Assembly (NCBI GenBank): GCA_963575645.1
Contig: OY754464.1
Coordinates: forward strand, 43,638,192-43,702,191
Length of the DNA stretch: 64,000 bases
DNA from: Xanthostigma xanthostigma
Lineage: Eukaryota > Arthropoda > Insecta > Raphidioptera > Raphidiidae
Direction of reading: 5' to 3'
Made by a program: the position numbers and the translations under genes. This document shows, in pieces, positions 11,503-23,360 of this stretch (position 1 is the first letter of the stretch; each line of letters begins with the position of its first letter). Below the pieces are notes generated by a model, which did not search any database, was not told where the DNA came from, and saw nothing but the letters and a program-made list of their open reading frames with translations.

Positions 11503-12624
11503 TTTATTAACTAACCTGTATTATTTCCCGTTACAAAATGCAGCAAATTTTATGAAATGTATTTTTGATACAAAAAACAATTGTTTCAACTTTAAACGTC
11601 AAATAGTTGTCCAAAAAAAATAGAAGTCCGATTAACGTTCCATCTTTGTCGCACTCATAACGCATATTACCGACCCCTCCGGAATAAATATTTTGAGTAG
11701 ATCTCAATTAATATAGATTTATCCGATATCGGGCTTATGTCAGAAGATTTTATAGTTTTCAACGTACAATATCGATAACCATTTTTGATCCAAAATCCAC
11801 ATTAATGCCAAATTATGCAATTAAAGTTCAAAATGACAGCTACATTTTTAGATTGTCGTTTGTTTTTGTTTATTAATTTAAAACGTCAAAATATTTTCCG
11901 ACTAATAATAAATCAAACTTTAAATTTTTCATCTCTGTCACACACATTGACTGTTGGCGACGTAAGTTTAATAAAACACAGGATTCGTCGTTGCATGTTA
12001 AATTCGTATTGAAGCTAGACTGTGAATTTTATTTTACTTTATCATGTGTTCGGTGAACCAACCGCTTCACAGTCTGAACGCCGAAGCACCGATTTTTATT
12101 TACGAATAAATCGCTATAAAAAAGTCGTTTCGAGTGCAACTTTAGCACTTTACAGTTAGAGTTTTTTACTCCACTTCGTTTAAAATGCCTCCCGAGGTCG
12201 TGCGACCAAAATCGAGCGAGATATAAGCAAAAACACGTCCCCGGGTTAAATGCCATAAGGGCTTAGCGCGGGTCTCGACTTTTGGCTTCGGCGGCCGAAC
12301 CGTACGATCAACTTTTGCGGTCGGAACGTCCAATAAAAATAGAAAAATGAGCGAAAATCGTCCCAAAACCTCATCCTCGTGCGATTTTTTTACTATTTTA
12401 GACGACAATCCGCGTTTGGCTCAATGCATTTTAAAAGGGGCCGAGGGCCTCTTTGAAAGTTCACAGCGCCCAAACCCCTGATAAGCAAAAATCGCCTATT
12501 CGTTTTTCGAAATAAACCATCGAGCTCCGTCTTTTGTTTTTTTTTTTTTTAATTTTATCCTCCAAAAACGTAGATTTGTATAAACTTGAAACTTTTATCG
12601 TCTTTAATATATACGGATTATCTG
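11503..12624. other. unassigned; G+C-richer patch
   Basis: Bases 12160-12480 are richer in G+C (GCCTCCCGAGGTCG, TTCGGCGGCCGAACCG) than their surroundings. The frames there have no recognisable domain. No repeats within the window match it. Confidence 0.45.
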
Positions 12625-12663
12625 ATTTATTATTCAAGATGGTTGTGAAGGAAAAGGTATTCC
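12625..12663 (+). repeat. 39-bp repeat shared with 15588-15622
   Basis: TTATTCAAGATGGTTGTGAA and GGAAAA(G/T)GTATTCCG recur at both places with one or two differences. Probably a fragment of the same unidentified element. Confidence 0.6.
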
Positions 12664-12704
12664 GCAATCATAATAATATTAATCCTTTAAAGTTTAAATG
12701 ATTG

Positions 12705-13371
12705 GTTTCAATCATTTTTATCAAATAGAGAAATTTTGGTTAAAATTGAAAATAGCTACTCAGAGCCCAAAAAAGTCAATACTGGTACTCCGCAAGGAAG
12801 CGTACTAGGTCCGTTAATTTTTCTATTGTATGTTAATGATTTGCCCGAACATATTGACAGCACCATGTATATGTAATATGTATGCTGATGACACCTCAGC
12901 TATTATTTCAGCACTGAATACTGATGACTTAAACATTAAAGTACAAAATTTAATGCAGCAATTTAAAAATTGGTGTTTCAAAAACAATTTGATAATGAAT
13001 CAAAGCAAAACTCAAATAGTTTATTTTAAATCTAAGTTTAATCAAACTAATCTCTCCTTTGTAGTTGACAACAATATCTTTGCCCCCAGTCAATCTTGCA
13101 AATTCCTGGGACTAGTGTTAGACCAGCATCTTAACTGGAGCAACCACATTGATAATGTATGCCATAAACTAAACAAATATAATATAATATAATATAATAT
13201 CTTTGAAAAACTATGCTAAAAAGAAAACTTTACTGTCAATATATTATGCACTAGGGTACTCAAATTTAAACTATTGTATTAGTTGTTGGAGTTGTTGGGG
13301 TCTTGCATCGGAAGCAGAAAGAGTATTTAGAATTCAAAAGAGAATACTTAGGGCGATTTTTAACTTACGAT
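12705..13371 (+). pseudogene. jockey/CR1-like LINE reverse transcriptase fragment
   Basis: Encodes reverse-transcriptase motif B (GTPQGSVLGPLIFLLYVNDL, from ~12784) and motif C (MYADDTSAI, ~12880). The thumb region follows (KNWCFKNNLIMNQSKTQIVY, then KFLGLVLDQHLNWSNHID). In the order seen this is the palm and thumb of a non-LTR reverse transcriptase, which copies LINE RNA at the target site. The frame is disrupted between motifs B and C and again near 13190, where a short TATAATA run lies. Further LINE-like coding continues to ~13370 (RVFRIQKRILRAIF). It is then cut abruptly by CGCATGCG copy d. No endonuclease domain remains. Confidence 0.8.
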
Positions 13372-13955
13372 GGTTTTAATCCGCTCATCCGTGGTGTTGA
13401 AATTGTAAAAAATGTCAAAAATTATGTTTGCATCTGTCAAAGTTTATTCAAATTGTTAAATTGCATTTCATAAAATACTAATGCCAAAAAATTACTTACT
13501 ATATTAGAAATAGCAACCGTTTTCATTTTAAGACTGGACATACGCAAACTTCTAATTTTCATAGACAAAGACGACCGATCCGCGTACGTGTTGGCAATTT
13601 AATTGAATTTGTACAGCTATCTTTATACAGCTAAAAAAACTGTTTGGGCAAATTCTGTTGCTCGAAATCTGTGTAAAAATGCCTCCTCTTTCGTTTAAGA
13701 CTTGTTTCAAATTGATATGATTTAAATTGAACGAGAAATAAGCCTAAAACTTTTTTCCCGTCTGGGATCAAATTCAAAAATCGGGCTACGTTAGAATCTA
13801 AGTTACCCGGAGACGAATCGAACAAAAAAAGTTTTTAAAATCGGATAAAGCGTTTGGGCTGTACGTTGCATACAAAAAGCGTGACTCACTGATTCACAGA
13901 CAAAGCGAGTACATATTATAGGTGCTTCCAGCTATTGCTTGGGTCGCGCCTAAAA
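13372..13955 (-). repeat. CGCATGCG family, copy d (no units)
   Basis: Begins with the family segment CCGCTCATCCGTGGTGTTG, passes through GTTTGCATCTGTCAAAG, and ends in the hairpin end (GGTGCTTCCAGC...GGTCGCGCCTAAAA). It lacks any 122-bp unit. Inserted into or abutting the LINE at 12705-13371. Confidence 0.6.
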
Positions 13956-14604
13956 AGCTAAAATAAGCAGATGATTGTGCGGACTGTGCGTGATCTCTCA
14001 CAATATTCTTATTTGGCAGTGGTTATAATGTACATTGTACAGTAAACAATACTCGTTATCCTTTGAGCTTTGTACTGTGCATATCACGTAACAAAGTGAC
14101 TTGACCTCCGTCCGACACTCTATCCCAACACAGGCATTCTTGTAATCGCACCACTTTACAATACGTGGTACAGCACAGATAGGTCTCCGATTACTTGCTA
14201 ATATAATATACGTAATAGCTTCTAACTAACTAGATATTTTTTGAGTAGGTTTATATCTATTATTTCGGAACTCAAATATATTTGAATCAAGGTTTTTGCT
14301 AACGCTTTGATATATTATTTAGTTATTTTTAGTTCCACTATGTACAACAGAGAAAAAAGTGTGAATGACTGTAGATTAATTGAATAGCCCAAACTTTCCG
14401 TTCCCCTAAATCAAAGTTTTCTAAACTTTTTCGCCTAAGATACCCATATTGATTGTATAATTTATGGTGCAGTCAACGTTCTGTCTGGAAAGACATTTTT
14501 GTATACTGATTATACCACCATGATTATGGAAGCTAAAGCTGATGTCACCTTATCATTAAGCTCATAGAACTATCGGAAGCATTTGTGTGGTTCTTGTAAT
14601 TAAT
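13956..14604. other. unassigned AT-rich stretch
   Basis: No motif or repeat recognised. Confidence 0.45.
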
Positions 14605-15230
14605 TAGGGAAAACACAAAAACTTAAAATGTTTCTCAAAAGAAATACAATGAGTATCGTTATTGGCTCTCATTTGTCATGGAAGGTACAATTGGATGACC
14701 TAACAAAGAGCTTATTCAGAACCGTGTTTCTCTTACGAAAATTCAGAAATAAGATTTCGAATAAAATCTTAGTAACAGCCTATCCATTCACTGTTCTGTT
14801 CTAAAATGATATACGGGATCAAGATTTGGGGAAACTCAACCACAGTGTCAAAATTATTTCTACTTCAATAAAAAATCAACTTACTAGTGCAGGCTACAGC
14901 CATACAGGTCACTATTTAAACCACTGAAAATCTTAAATATTTACTAAAACTGTATTTTGAATATTTTGGTGTTCGTAAAGGAGAACATTGAAAATTTCAC
15001 TAAACATATACCTAGCCATGATACAAGAAACAAAAAGGATATTTGTTTACCAAAAGCACTTCTCGTCAAATGGTTCCGTTTTTTTGTCAAAAATACTATT
15101 TTGATGAAATTACTTCTGGAGCTTTGTATTTTTCATTTTTTTTTTGACGCAGTCAAGATAAGATGGCTCATTAATAAATCTATGATCCCAATATCAACAT
15201 TTTATTTGCACTGATTTTTCACTCGGTACT
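14605..15230 (+). pseudogene. decayed LINE reverse transcriptase C-terminal region
   Basis: Broken frames read as the thumb and C-terminal part of a jockey-like LINE polymerase: VIGSHLSWKVQLDDLTKSLF, then FLLRKFRNKISNKILV, WGNSTTVSKLFLLQ, and near 15000 a segment VFVKENIENFTKHI...HDTRNKKDICLP. The last matches the conserved 'HxTRxKxDxxxP' C-terminal signature of that clade. At least four frame changes or stops make it a pseudogene. It is more decayed than the fragment at 12705. Downstream lies CGCATGCG copy e. Confidence 0.7.
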
Positions 15231-15242
15231 TAGAGAACATGA

Positions 15243-18118
15243 TTAATAACAAATAACAAAAATATTGTCTGAAGACTCAAGTAATTCGAGAATTACAAGG
15301 CGGGAAATTTTATAAAATATACCCCGGCGTTATGTTTGAAAATTTGAAACACAGAAAGGAAAAAATCATTTTAATAATTTAGTTTCATAAATATAAACTC
15401 TATGATCGGTTTATTAGTCACAACCAACTTTTTTATAACTATTACCCTAAATTATTAAAATAATTATATTTCCTTTTTGGTACATTTCAATAAAAACTTT
15501 TTTTTTATTATGATTTTATTTTTCTTGTTTTTAGTCTTTCAAAATTTTAACTATTATGGCATTAATTTGTAAACAATATTTGATTATTTTATTCAAGATG
15601 GTTGTGAAGGAAAATGTATTCCGTCATCTTAGGGCATCCGCCATATTGGATATATGCATTGTCACCAGACTTATATACATGTGTGTGACATTTCAATTTT
15701 TTAGTAATTAGATCTAGTCGAAAAAATTGCAGCAAATTGGATGACGAGGCCTTTCCAACCAATAAATAATAATATTGACATTGGACGTATAATAACAAAG
15801 AAAATAAAATTTCCGTTAACGCATGCAGTAACGCGGGTAACGGTTACCACTAAAATTTGCTATTTGTTTTCATGGTTTTCTATATGTCATCACGTTATGT
15901 TAAGAGTATTCGTCCCTGCAAATACCCCCTGCACCCTTCATCACAAATCTTTTCCCCTCGCCTAAAAACGGTTCGCGCTCTCCCGACGCTATTTTTAAAG
16001 CTAGTGGGTTCTGGTAAACGTCAAATGAAAGACAAAGAATCAGACTACAGATCCTTTAGGCGAATTTTTTGAAAAAAAATTCCTGAAAAAACTTACAACC
16101 TTTTGAAAAAAATAATAAGTTACGTAATATTTCACACGTAGGCGAAACTGTTTTTCAAAAAATTCGCCTGAAGGATCTGTAGTCTGATTCTTTGTCTTTC
16201 ATTTAGCGTTTACTAGAACTCTCTAGCTTTAAAAATAGCGTCGGGAGAACGCAAACCGTTTTTAGGCGAGGGGAAAAGATTTGAGATGAAGGGTGCAGGG
16301 GGTATTTGCAGGGACGAATACTCTTAAAATTAAACAAAGCATGCTTGTCAAATACCTAACTAACATCTACAGAACAAAAGAACAATAGATTTGTTTATTT
16401 TCAAAATATTTCTGAAACTACAAATTCAGAAAAACACATTTTTTTCATAACTATAAAAAACAACATTATTAAATGGTCGGTAATAGGTATATCTTTTCTT
16501 CGCATTTGCTGATTTTTTCCAAAAATTGTTTTTACAAAACTTGTAAAATATAATAATAAACCGTTTTGATAAGTGCCTATACCATCATTACATAAAAAAC
16601 TACGTTATAACATATATCTCTGATGCGCATGCGCCGATTTCCCCCGAAATAAAATACAAAATTTTTTTGTAAAACAGATAGAATAATAAGCTGCTATGAA
16701 AAGTATACCATTGTTATATAAAAAACGTTATAGCACATAATATCTCTTGCGCATGCGCCGATTTTCTCCAAAAATAAATCCCAGAACTTTCTTGAAAACA
16801 GATAGAATAATAAACTGTTATGAAAAGTATACGATCATTATATAAAAAACGATATTATAATATATATCCCCTGCGCATGCGCCGACTTTCCACAAAAAAA
16901 CTTTTTACAAAATTTTCTTGTGAAATAAAATAATAAACCATTATGAAAAGTATACCATTATTATATAAAAAAACGTCATAGTATATAATATCTTTTGCGC
17001 ATGCGCCGATTTTCCAAAAAAATCTACAAAATTTTCGTGTCAAAATAGATAAAATATTAATCCGTTATGAAATGTAAACCATTATTTTATAAGAAACAAC
17101 GTCATAACCCATATCTCTTTTGCGCATGCGCCGATTTTCCCCAAAAAATTTACAAAAATTTCTAGTAAATATAGATAAAATAATAATCCGTTATGAAATG
17201 TAAACCATTATTATATAAGAAACAACGTCATAGCCTATATCTTTTTTGCGCATACGCCGATTTTCCCCAAAAAATTTACAAAAATTTCTAGTAAAAATAG
17301 GTAGAATATATAAACCGTTTTAAAAACTATATTATTATTATATAAAACAACATTATAAGAGATATACTCTTTTACGCATGCGCCGATATTTCCCAAAAAC
17401 AATAGGCCACTTCATATTTGCATATCAAACATCCTCCCAAAATTTGGTTTCAATCCGGTCATCCGTGGTGTCGGAATGGTAAGAAATGTCAAAAATGACG
17501 TTTGCATCTGTCAAAGTATTATGTTCTAATATTTAATTAGTTATTCAAATTGTTAACTCAGAAGGCGTTGCATTTCACAATATTTGAAACGGCATCCGTT
17601 TATGAACAAATGCTATCTTTTTGTTTTATTATTGTAATAAATAAAACTATCGACCAATTTTATTTTAAGACAAAACATACGCAATAATTAAATTACCATG
17701 TTATACCGTGCAACAGAGAGAGATAACCGAAAGATGTTTGTTATCGGTTATATCAGATTGAATTTATTTCTATATAAATGTGTATAAAAAACTGATTGGA
17801 CAAATTCTGTTGTATGAAATTTATGTAACATTTTCTCCTATTTCGTTTAAGACAGGTTTCGAACCGATCTGATTTAAATTGAGCGAGTTATAAGCAAAAG
17901 AATTCGTTTTTTCTAAATTGCTCCCCTCTGGAGTAAAAATTCAAAAATCGGACGACGTTAGAAGTCACCCGGAGACGAATCGAACAAAAAAAGTTTTTTA
18001 AAATCGGTTAAGGCGTTTGAGCTGTACACAATCCACAAAAAAGCGTGACATACAGATTCACAGATTCACAGACAAAACGAGTACATATAGGCGCTTTAGC
18101 TTACGCTATTCGCGCCTA
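15243..18118 (-). repeat. CGCATGCG family, copy e (largest, ~8 units)
   Basis: Left end AAGTAATTCGAGAATTACAA with GGCG and CCCCGGCGTTATG; right end a hairpin closing GCGCCTAAAA at ~18118. Cores near 16500 (degenerate), 16625, 16747, 16872, 16995, 17121, 17247 and 17373 give ~122-126-bp spacing. Interrupted by the TTAA foldback at 15904-16327 and by ~490 bp of other sequence (15380-15870). The open frame at 16855-17043 is a unit shadow. Confidence 0.75.
15904..16327. mobile_element. foldback MITE with TTAA target duplication
   Basis: Arms of ~180 bp begin GAGTATTCGTCCCTGCAAAT and are bounded on both sides by TTAA. The related copy of the target at 53715-53740 (reverse strand) and the one near 9310 lack the insertion, so this is a real insertion. 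TTAA duplication points to piggyBac-type (or Sola3-type) transposition, though the terminal bases do not match the usual piggyBac CCC start. Frames at 15741-16072 are arm shadows. Confidence 0.8.
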
Positions 18119-18451
18119 AAAACACAATATAATAAAAAAAATATATTTTCTTTCTCGTCGATCGTCATTTTGAATATGCAAATGTTTATAAAAAAAAAAA
18201 CAATTTCATATCCAAAAGATTCAGTACATGTCTGTACTCCTGAAGATGGACTAATGTCCCTAACAATCGTCGAGAGAGATTACATTTTGTAGCATTTTTT
18301 TTACTTGTTCAAAATTTCATATTTCTTGAACACCCTTCATGCTGAAGTATTTCGGGGAAAGGGTTTATATTTAAAATTTCAAAAAGTGTAATAAGCGATT
18401 TTAACAGTAAATGTTTCAATTTTCAATTATCTCGGTTGAATTTTCATTTTT
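18119..18451. other. spacer between head-to-head family copies e and f
   Basis: 333 bp of AT-rich sequence between two copies of the same family whose hairpin ends face each other. No gene is seen. Confidence 0.5.
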
Positions 18452-19187
18452 AGGCGCGATTAGCGTAAGCTAAACTGCCTTATATGTACTCGCTTTGTCT
18501 GTGAATCTGTGAGTTACGCTTTTTGTATCCAGCGTACAGCCCAAACGCCTTAACAGATTTTAAAAAACTTTTTTTTGTTCGATTCGTCTCCGGGAAACTT
18601 AAATCCTAAAGTTGCCCGATTTTTGAATTTTGATCCCAGAGGGGAGCAATTAAGAAAAAACGAAGTTTGTCGCTCATAACTCACTAAATTTAAATCAGAT
18701 CGGTTCGAAACCTGTCTTAAAGCGAAAGAGGAGAAAATTTTACATAAATTTCGTACAACAGAATTTGCCAAAACAGTTTTTTATACAAATTTATATAGAA
18801 ATAAATTCAATTTGATATAACCGATGGCAAACATCTTTCGGTTATCTCTCTCTGTTGCTCGGTTTAATATGGTAATTTAAAGATTGCGTTTGTTCTGTCT
18901 TAAAACAAAATGATTGCATTTGTTCAAAAACGGATGGCATTTCAAATATTTGTGAAATGCAACGCCTTCTGATATTCAAATCAGTGGCACGTCAAGCCGG
19001 TATTGGACAGGCAACCGGATGGCGAGTGGTAATCTGGGCCTTTGAGTGGTACAGAGCCCCCTGGTAGCGGCCAAAGTGACCCCAAATGGACAGGGGTGGC
19101 GATATAGGGGTGGGGCAAAATCGAAAAATTTTTGAAAGGGCAAACGGATAAAAATGCGGTCGGATTGAAGGAAATACCCTAATTATA

Positions 19188-21503
19188 CAGGGTGTCCCAT
19201 AAGTCGACGTCCAAACGAAGTGAGGTGATGGTGGAGGTCATTTCCTACCAAAATAACCATAAATGTGGTTATCCAATTTATTACGGTTCCAAAGTTATTT
19301 CAATTTTTGTATTTTTCTCTGAAATCGTGTAGTGCTTATACTAAAAAATTAATTTAAAAAATCTATGAGTTGTTTGGTTGATTTTTTTTAATAGGATTCT
19401 GAAGGGTCTCCCTTTCCAAAAAAATAATTTTCATGAGCTCTGTTATCATCTGTCAAATAAAAAAAATGGTTTTGTGAACACTTTTCGGTGGCAAGAAAAA
19501 TATATTCGATTTTAAATTTACGTTAACAGAAAAAAGTGTTATAAAAAAAATTGGCCAATTATCAGAAAAACTTGTCCATTTAATAGAGATTCTAACGCGG
19601 TATAATACAAATGGTTATTCAGTACAGTTTTTTTTATAACAATTTTTTTACATGCAAGTCGTGTTTGTTAAAAAATACATTTCCGAAAATTTTAATATCT
19701 AAGTTGGCTGGAACGACTTAAACAAATTAATACGTTCTTCTGTCATTCGCTACATCTAAGGTATGCTCGCTATTCGTTTTATTACTAGTAAGCCTCCGAT
19801 TTGACTTTTCATTTTGTACTTTGTTATTTGGACCTGCACTTGGTAATTTGAACTTCGATCCTGTTTGTGATTTGGACTCTCTTCAAGTTCATCAAAATGG
19901 TTTATTCCCATCGGGAGTATGCAGAAATTCACTATGTCTACGGGTTTTGTGACGGGAATGCTCGGGCTGCTGCAAGAGAATATCGGGCACGATACCCCAA
20001 CCGAGAACACTATCCTGACTACAGGGTGTTCCAAAGTTTATATCGGCGGTACATAGAAGGTGAAATCCCTGGGAATGAGCGAAGAGCTAGCAGACTTAGA
20101 CTTGACAATAATTGGAATGGTGACAGAGGACCCATCTACAAGTGTTCGTCGTTTGTCAAGACGTTCGGGAGTTTCGAGGGTCACAGTGCACCGTATTTTA
20201 AAAAGGGATCAGTTACATCCATACCATGTGCAACGTGTGCAAGCACTTTTACCCGCTGATTATAACAAAAGGGTGCAATTTTGCCGACAAATGCTACGCC
20301 GGAACAGGGAAGACCCACAGTTTTTTAATAACATTTTTTGGGGTGACGAATCGAGCTTTCGAAGGACGGGAGTATTCAACATCCATAATTTTCACTCTTG
20401 GGATTATATAAACCCTAGAGCTATAAGAAACGACCATTTTCAACATCAGTTTGGGGTCAACATGTGGACGGGAAGGTAAAATGACTAGGCCCCTTGAGCT
20501 ACCCGAAAGGATCGGGGGCGATGAATATCTTTATTTTTTTCAAAATGATTTGGGCGGCTTACTGGAGCACGTGTCGCTAGAAACACGCCGAAACATGTGG
20601 TTGCAGCACAATGGGGCTCCTTGTCACTATGCTCTAGTAGTGAGACGATACCTCAACACCGAATACACAAATCGCTGAATTGGAAGGGAAGGAACCATCC
20701 GGCATCCAGTGGCCACCGCGGTCACCTGACCTAAACCCCCTCGACATCTTTTTGTGGGGTTATTTCAAAGAACTAGTCTACGCGACAGGAAACCAAAACG
20801 AACATCAGCTGCGGTAAAAAATAAGAATTGCGACCAATACAATACAAAATAACGAACGGGCGTTTCGACTAATTAAAAGAAATTTTATCCGACGATGCCA
20901 ATTATGTATTAGGGCACGTGGTAGAAATTTCGAACATTTGTTGTAACTATAAATAAAATTTGGTTCATTTGTGTTAGACCAGCCAACTTAGATTTTGAAA
21001 TTTTCGAAAATGTATTTTTTAACAAACACGACTTGCATGTAAAAAAATTGTTATATAAAAAAACTGTGCTGAATAATAGGTTGTATTATACCGCGTTAGA
21101 ATCTCTGTTAAATGAACAAGTTTTTCTGATAATTGGCCAATTTTTTTTATAACACTTTTTTCTGTCAACGTGAATTTAAAATCAAATATATTTTTCTTGC
21201 CAACGAAAAGTGTTTATAAAACCATTTTTTTTATTTGACAGATGATGAGCTCATGAAAATTATTATTTTTTTTTTGGAAATGCAGACCCTTCAGGATCCT
21301 ATTAAAAAAATCAACCAAACAACTCATAGATTTTTTTAAATTAATTTTTTAGTATAAGCACTACACGATTTCAGAGAAAAATACAAAAATTGAAATAACT
21401 TTGGGACCGTAATAAATTGGATAACCACATTTATGGTTATTTTGATAGGAAATGACCTCCTCCATCACCTCTCTTCGTTTGGACGTCGACTTATGGGACA
21501 CCT
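19188..21503 (+). mobile_element. Tc1/IS630 transposon with ~520-bp TIRs
   Basis: Ends CAGGGTGTCCCATAAG and its inverse, flanked by TA, with inverted repeats of roughly 520 bp (19188-19713 and 20982-21503). Between them lies a broken DUF4817-type transposase. The long TIRs differ by scattered substitutions, so the insertion is not very recent. It sits in the left arm of the TGA foldback. Confidence 0.85.
19897..20790 (+). pseudogene. DUF4817-type IS630/Tc1 transposase, broken
   Basis: Starts MVYSHREYAEIHYVYGF, the family's N-terminal helix-turn-helix (DNA binding). A second HTH (SRRSGVSRVTVHRILKRD) follows, then the DDE catalytic fold: first acidic motif FWGDESSF near 20340, second motif LQHNGAPCH near 20605, third motif SPDLNPLDIFLWGY near 20720. 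The family protein cuts and pastes the element at TA. The reading frame shifts at about 20070, stops at 20477-20479 and shifts again near 20460 and 20680. The second motif has Asn where the catalytic Asp is expected. So it is inactive. Both neighbours are its own TIRs. Confidence 0.85.
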
Positions 21504-22735
21504 ATATAATAAAATTTTTTTGCCAACCGAAACACGACTGCTTGAACTTTTAAAAGGTCTGTGCATGAAAAGGATTTTCAACAATTTTTTGCAGCGTATG
21601 GCATTATTGTTATTTTCATGAGGTTTGGGAGGTGGCTAAATAGGAGTTAATTTTATCGAAATCGGATGGCATTGATACACACCACTATTTGTACTTAGGA
21701 CAGTATAAATTTTGAATGCCATCCGATTTGAACAATTTTTAGTGTGTTTTTTTTACTTATTGTTGAAACAATAAAAAAATAGGGTTTTCCGGCGACTTTG
21801 AAGGGTTGTTTCTCCGAAACTGCCCATCAGGATCGGATGGAAATTTTTTTTTTGGTGGTGTCAATAAGTATGCTTACTAATTTTGAAGTGGTTGCCTTTT
21901 CACTTTTTTTTTATTCGCTAGTGCAAAAACGGCCCGCGTGTTTCGGCTGGCAAAAAAATTTTATTATATAATTAGGGTATTTCCTTCAATGCTACCACAT
22001 TTTTATCCGGTTGCCTTTTCAAAAATGTTTCGATTTTGCCCCACCCCCATATCGCCGCCCCTGTCCATTTGGGGTCACTTTGGCCGCTACCAGGGGGCTC
22101 TGTACCACTCAAAGGCCCAGATTACCACTCGCCATCCGGTTGCCTGTTCAATACCGGCTTGACGTGCGACTGCTTTGAATATGAGTTAACAATTTGAATA
22201 ACTAATTATTATTAGAACATAATACTTTGACAGTTGCAAACGTCATTTTTGACAATTCTTACCATTCCGACACCACGGATGATCGGATTGAAACCAAATT
22301 TTGGGAGGATGTTTGATATGCAAATATAAAGTGGTCTATTGTTTTTTGGGGAATATCGACGCATGCGCAAAAGAGTATATCTTTTATAATGTTGTTTTAT
22401 ATAATAATATAGTTTTTACAACGGCTTATTGTTCTATATATTTTTACTAGAAATTTTTGTAAATTTTTTTGGGGATAATCGGCGCATGCGCTAAAGATAT
22501 TATATGCTACGATGTTTTTTATATAATAATAGTATACTTTTCATAACGGTTTATTTATGTGTTTCAATATTTTCAGCTGTCATTTTTCTGTTAGATTAAG
22601 TTAATTAAATTATATTATTAAGCTCGAAGTGTCGTTAAAAATATACACCAATTTTCGAACATAACGTTGGGGTATATTATGTAAAATTCGCGCCTTGTAA
22701 TTCTTGAATTACTTGTGTCTTCAGACAATATTTTT

Positions 22736-22897
22736 CATTATTACCTAATCACCTATATATATAAAATTTCATGTATGAATTGAAAATTAATAAGGTAAAA
22801 GATCCGTAAAAGATCCGCCAAAAACTAACGGATACGGATACGGATCCTTCTTCTCCCTCGGATATCCGCGGATACGGATACTGGCACATCACTAGTT
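22736..22897 (+). mobile_element. hAT-like element, right part
   Basis: Matches the outer parts of 49587-51192 and ends GGCACATCA CTAG. It contains CCTATATATATAAAATTTCA, the uninterrupted form of the site into which the 1,054-bp palindrome at 49996-51049 inserted. The left TIR is absent. Confidence 0.7.
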
Positions 22898-23110
22898 GTG
22901 ACTAAAACGATCATAGAGTTTACAGATAACGCTTTTATAATTATGAACCTAAATTATTAATAAATTATTAAATTGATTTTTTCCTTTCAATATTTATTTT
23001 CAACTGTTATTTTTTTCTCAGGACTCAGATTAAGTTAATTAAATATGTAGGTATATTATGTAAAATTTCACGCCTTGTAATTCTTGAATTACTTGCATAC
23101 ACTTCCTCTG
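22898..23110 (+). repeat. CGCATGCG family end fragment
   Basis: Contains AATTCTTGAATTACTTGC and AAATTTCACGCCTTG near 23050-23095, the terminal hairpin of the family. The preceding 22898-22960 matches the reverse of 15380-15440. Confidence 0.5.
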
Positions 23111-23129
23111 GTTTATATTTCTATTTTTT

Positions 23130-23360
23130 ATAGTGTTTTTACATATTTACATAGTTCAATAATATTAGTTCAGTCAACAGAATATTAGAATTACATTTTT
23201 TGCCAAAAGTTGTAACTTGATAATTGAAAAACACGGGAGGGGCGAGTACACAAATCTGTAGAGAGTCAAAATATATCCAGAAAACATAACTGGAAAGAGG
23301 TTTGTTTTAGGACAAAAAAGATCATCATCAATCTGAACCGGGTGAAACCGGAACGGGCCG
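23130..23360 (+). repeat. interspersed repeat (as at 8190, 47940) with Helitron-like tail
   Basis: AGTTCAGTCAACAGAATATT through GGACAAAAAAGATCAT matches the other two copies. It is followed by ACCGGGTGAAACCGGAACGG, the hairpin typical of Helitron 3' ends here, though the CTAG is missing. Confidence 0.5.

Larger units (their letters stand above)
18973..22181. mobile_element. foldback element with TGA target duplications
   Basis: Arms at 18973-19187 and 21960-22181 (TATTCAAA(T/G)CAGT, then GCACGTCAAGCCGG) are inverted copies. TGA is found on each side, while uninterrupted family members read CTTCTGAGTTAAC or CTTCTAAGTTAAC. Hence a 3-bp duplication. Without the transposon at 19188-21503 it is ~890 bp. 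Superfamily undecided. Confidence 0.8.
18452..22725 (+). repeat. CGCATGCG family, copy f, split by nested insertions
   Basis: Starts at the hairpin end (TAGGCGCGATTAGCGTAAGC). It is interrupted at 18973-22181 and resumes at GAGTTAACAATTTGAATAAC with two units (cores near 22361 and 22487). It ends near 22725 with the GTAATTC...GAATTAC end. Without the insertion it is about 1.07 kb. Confidence 0.75.
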
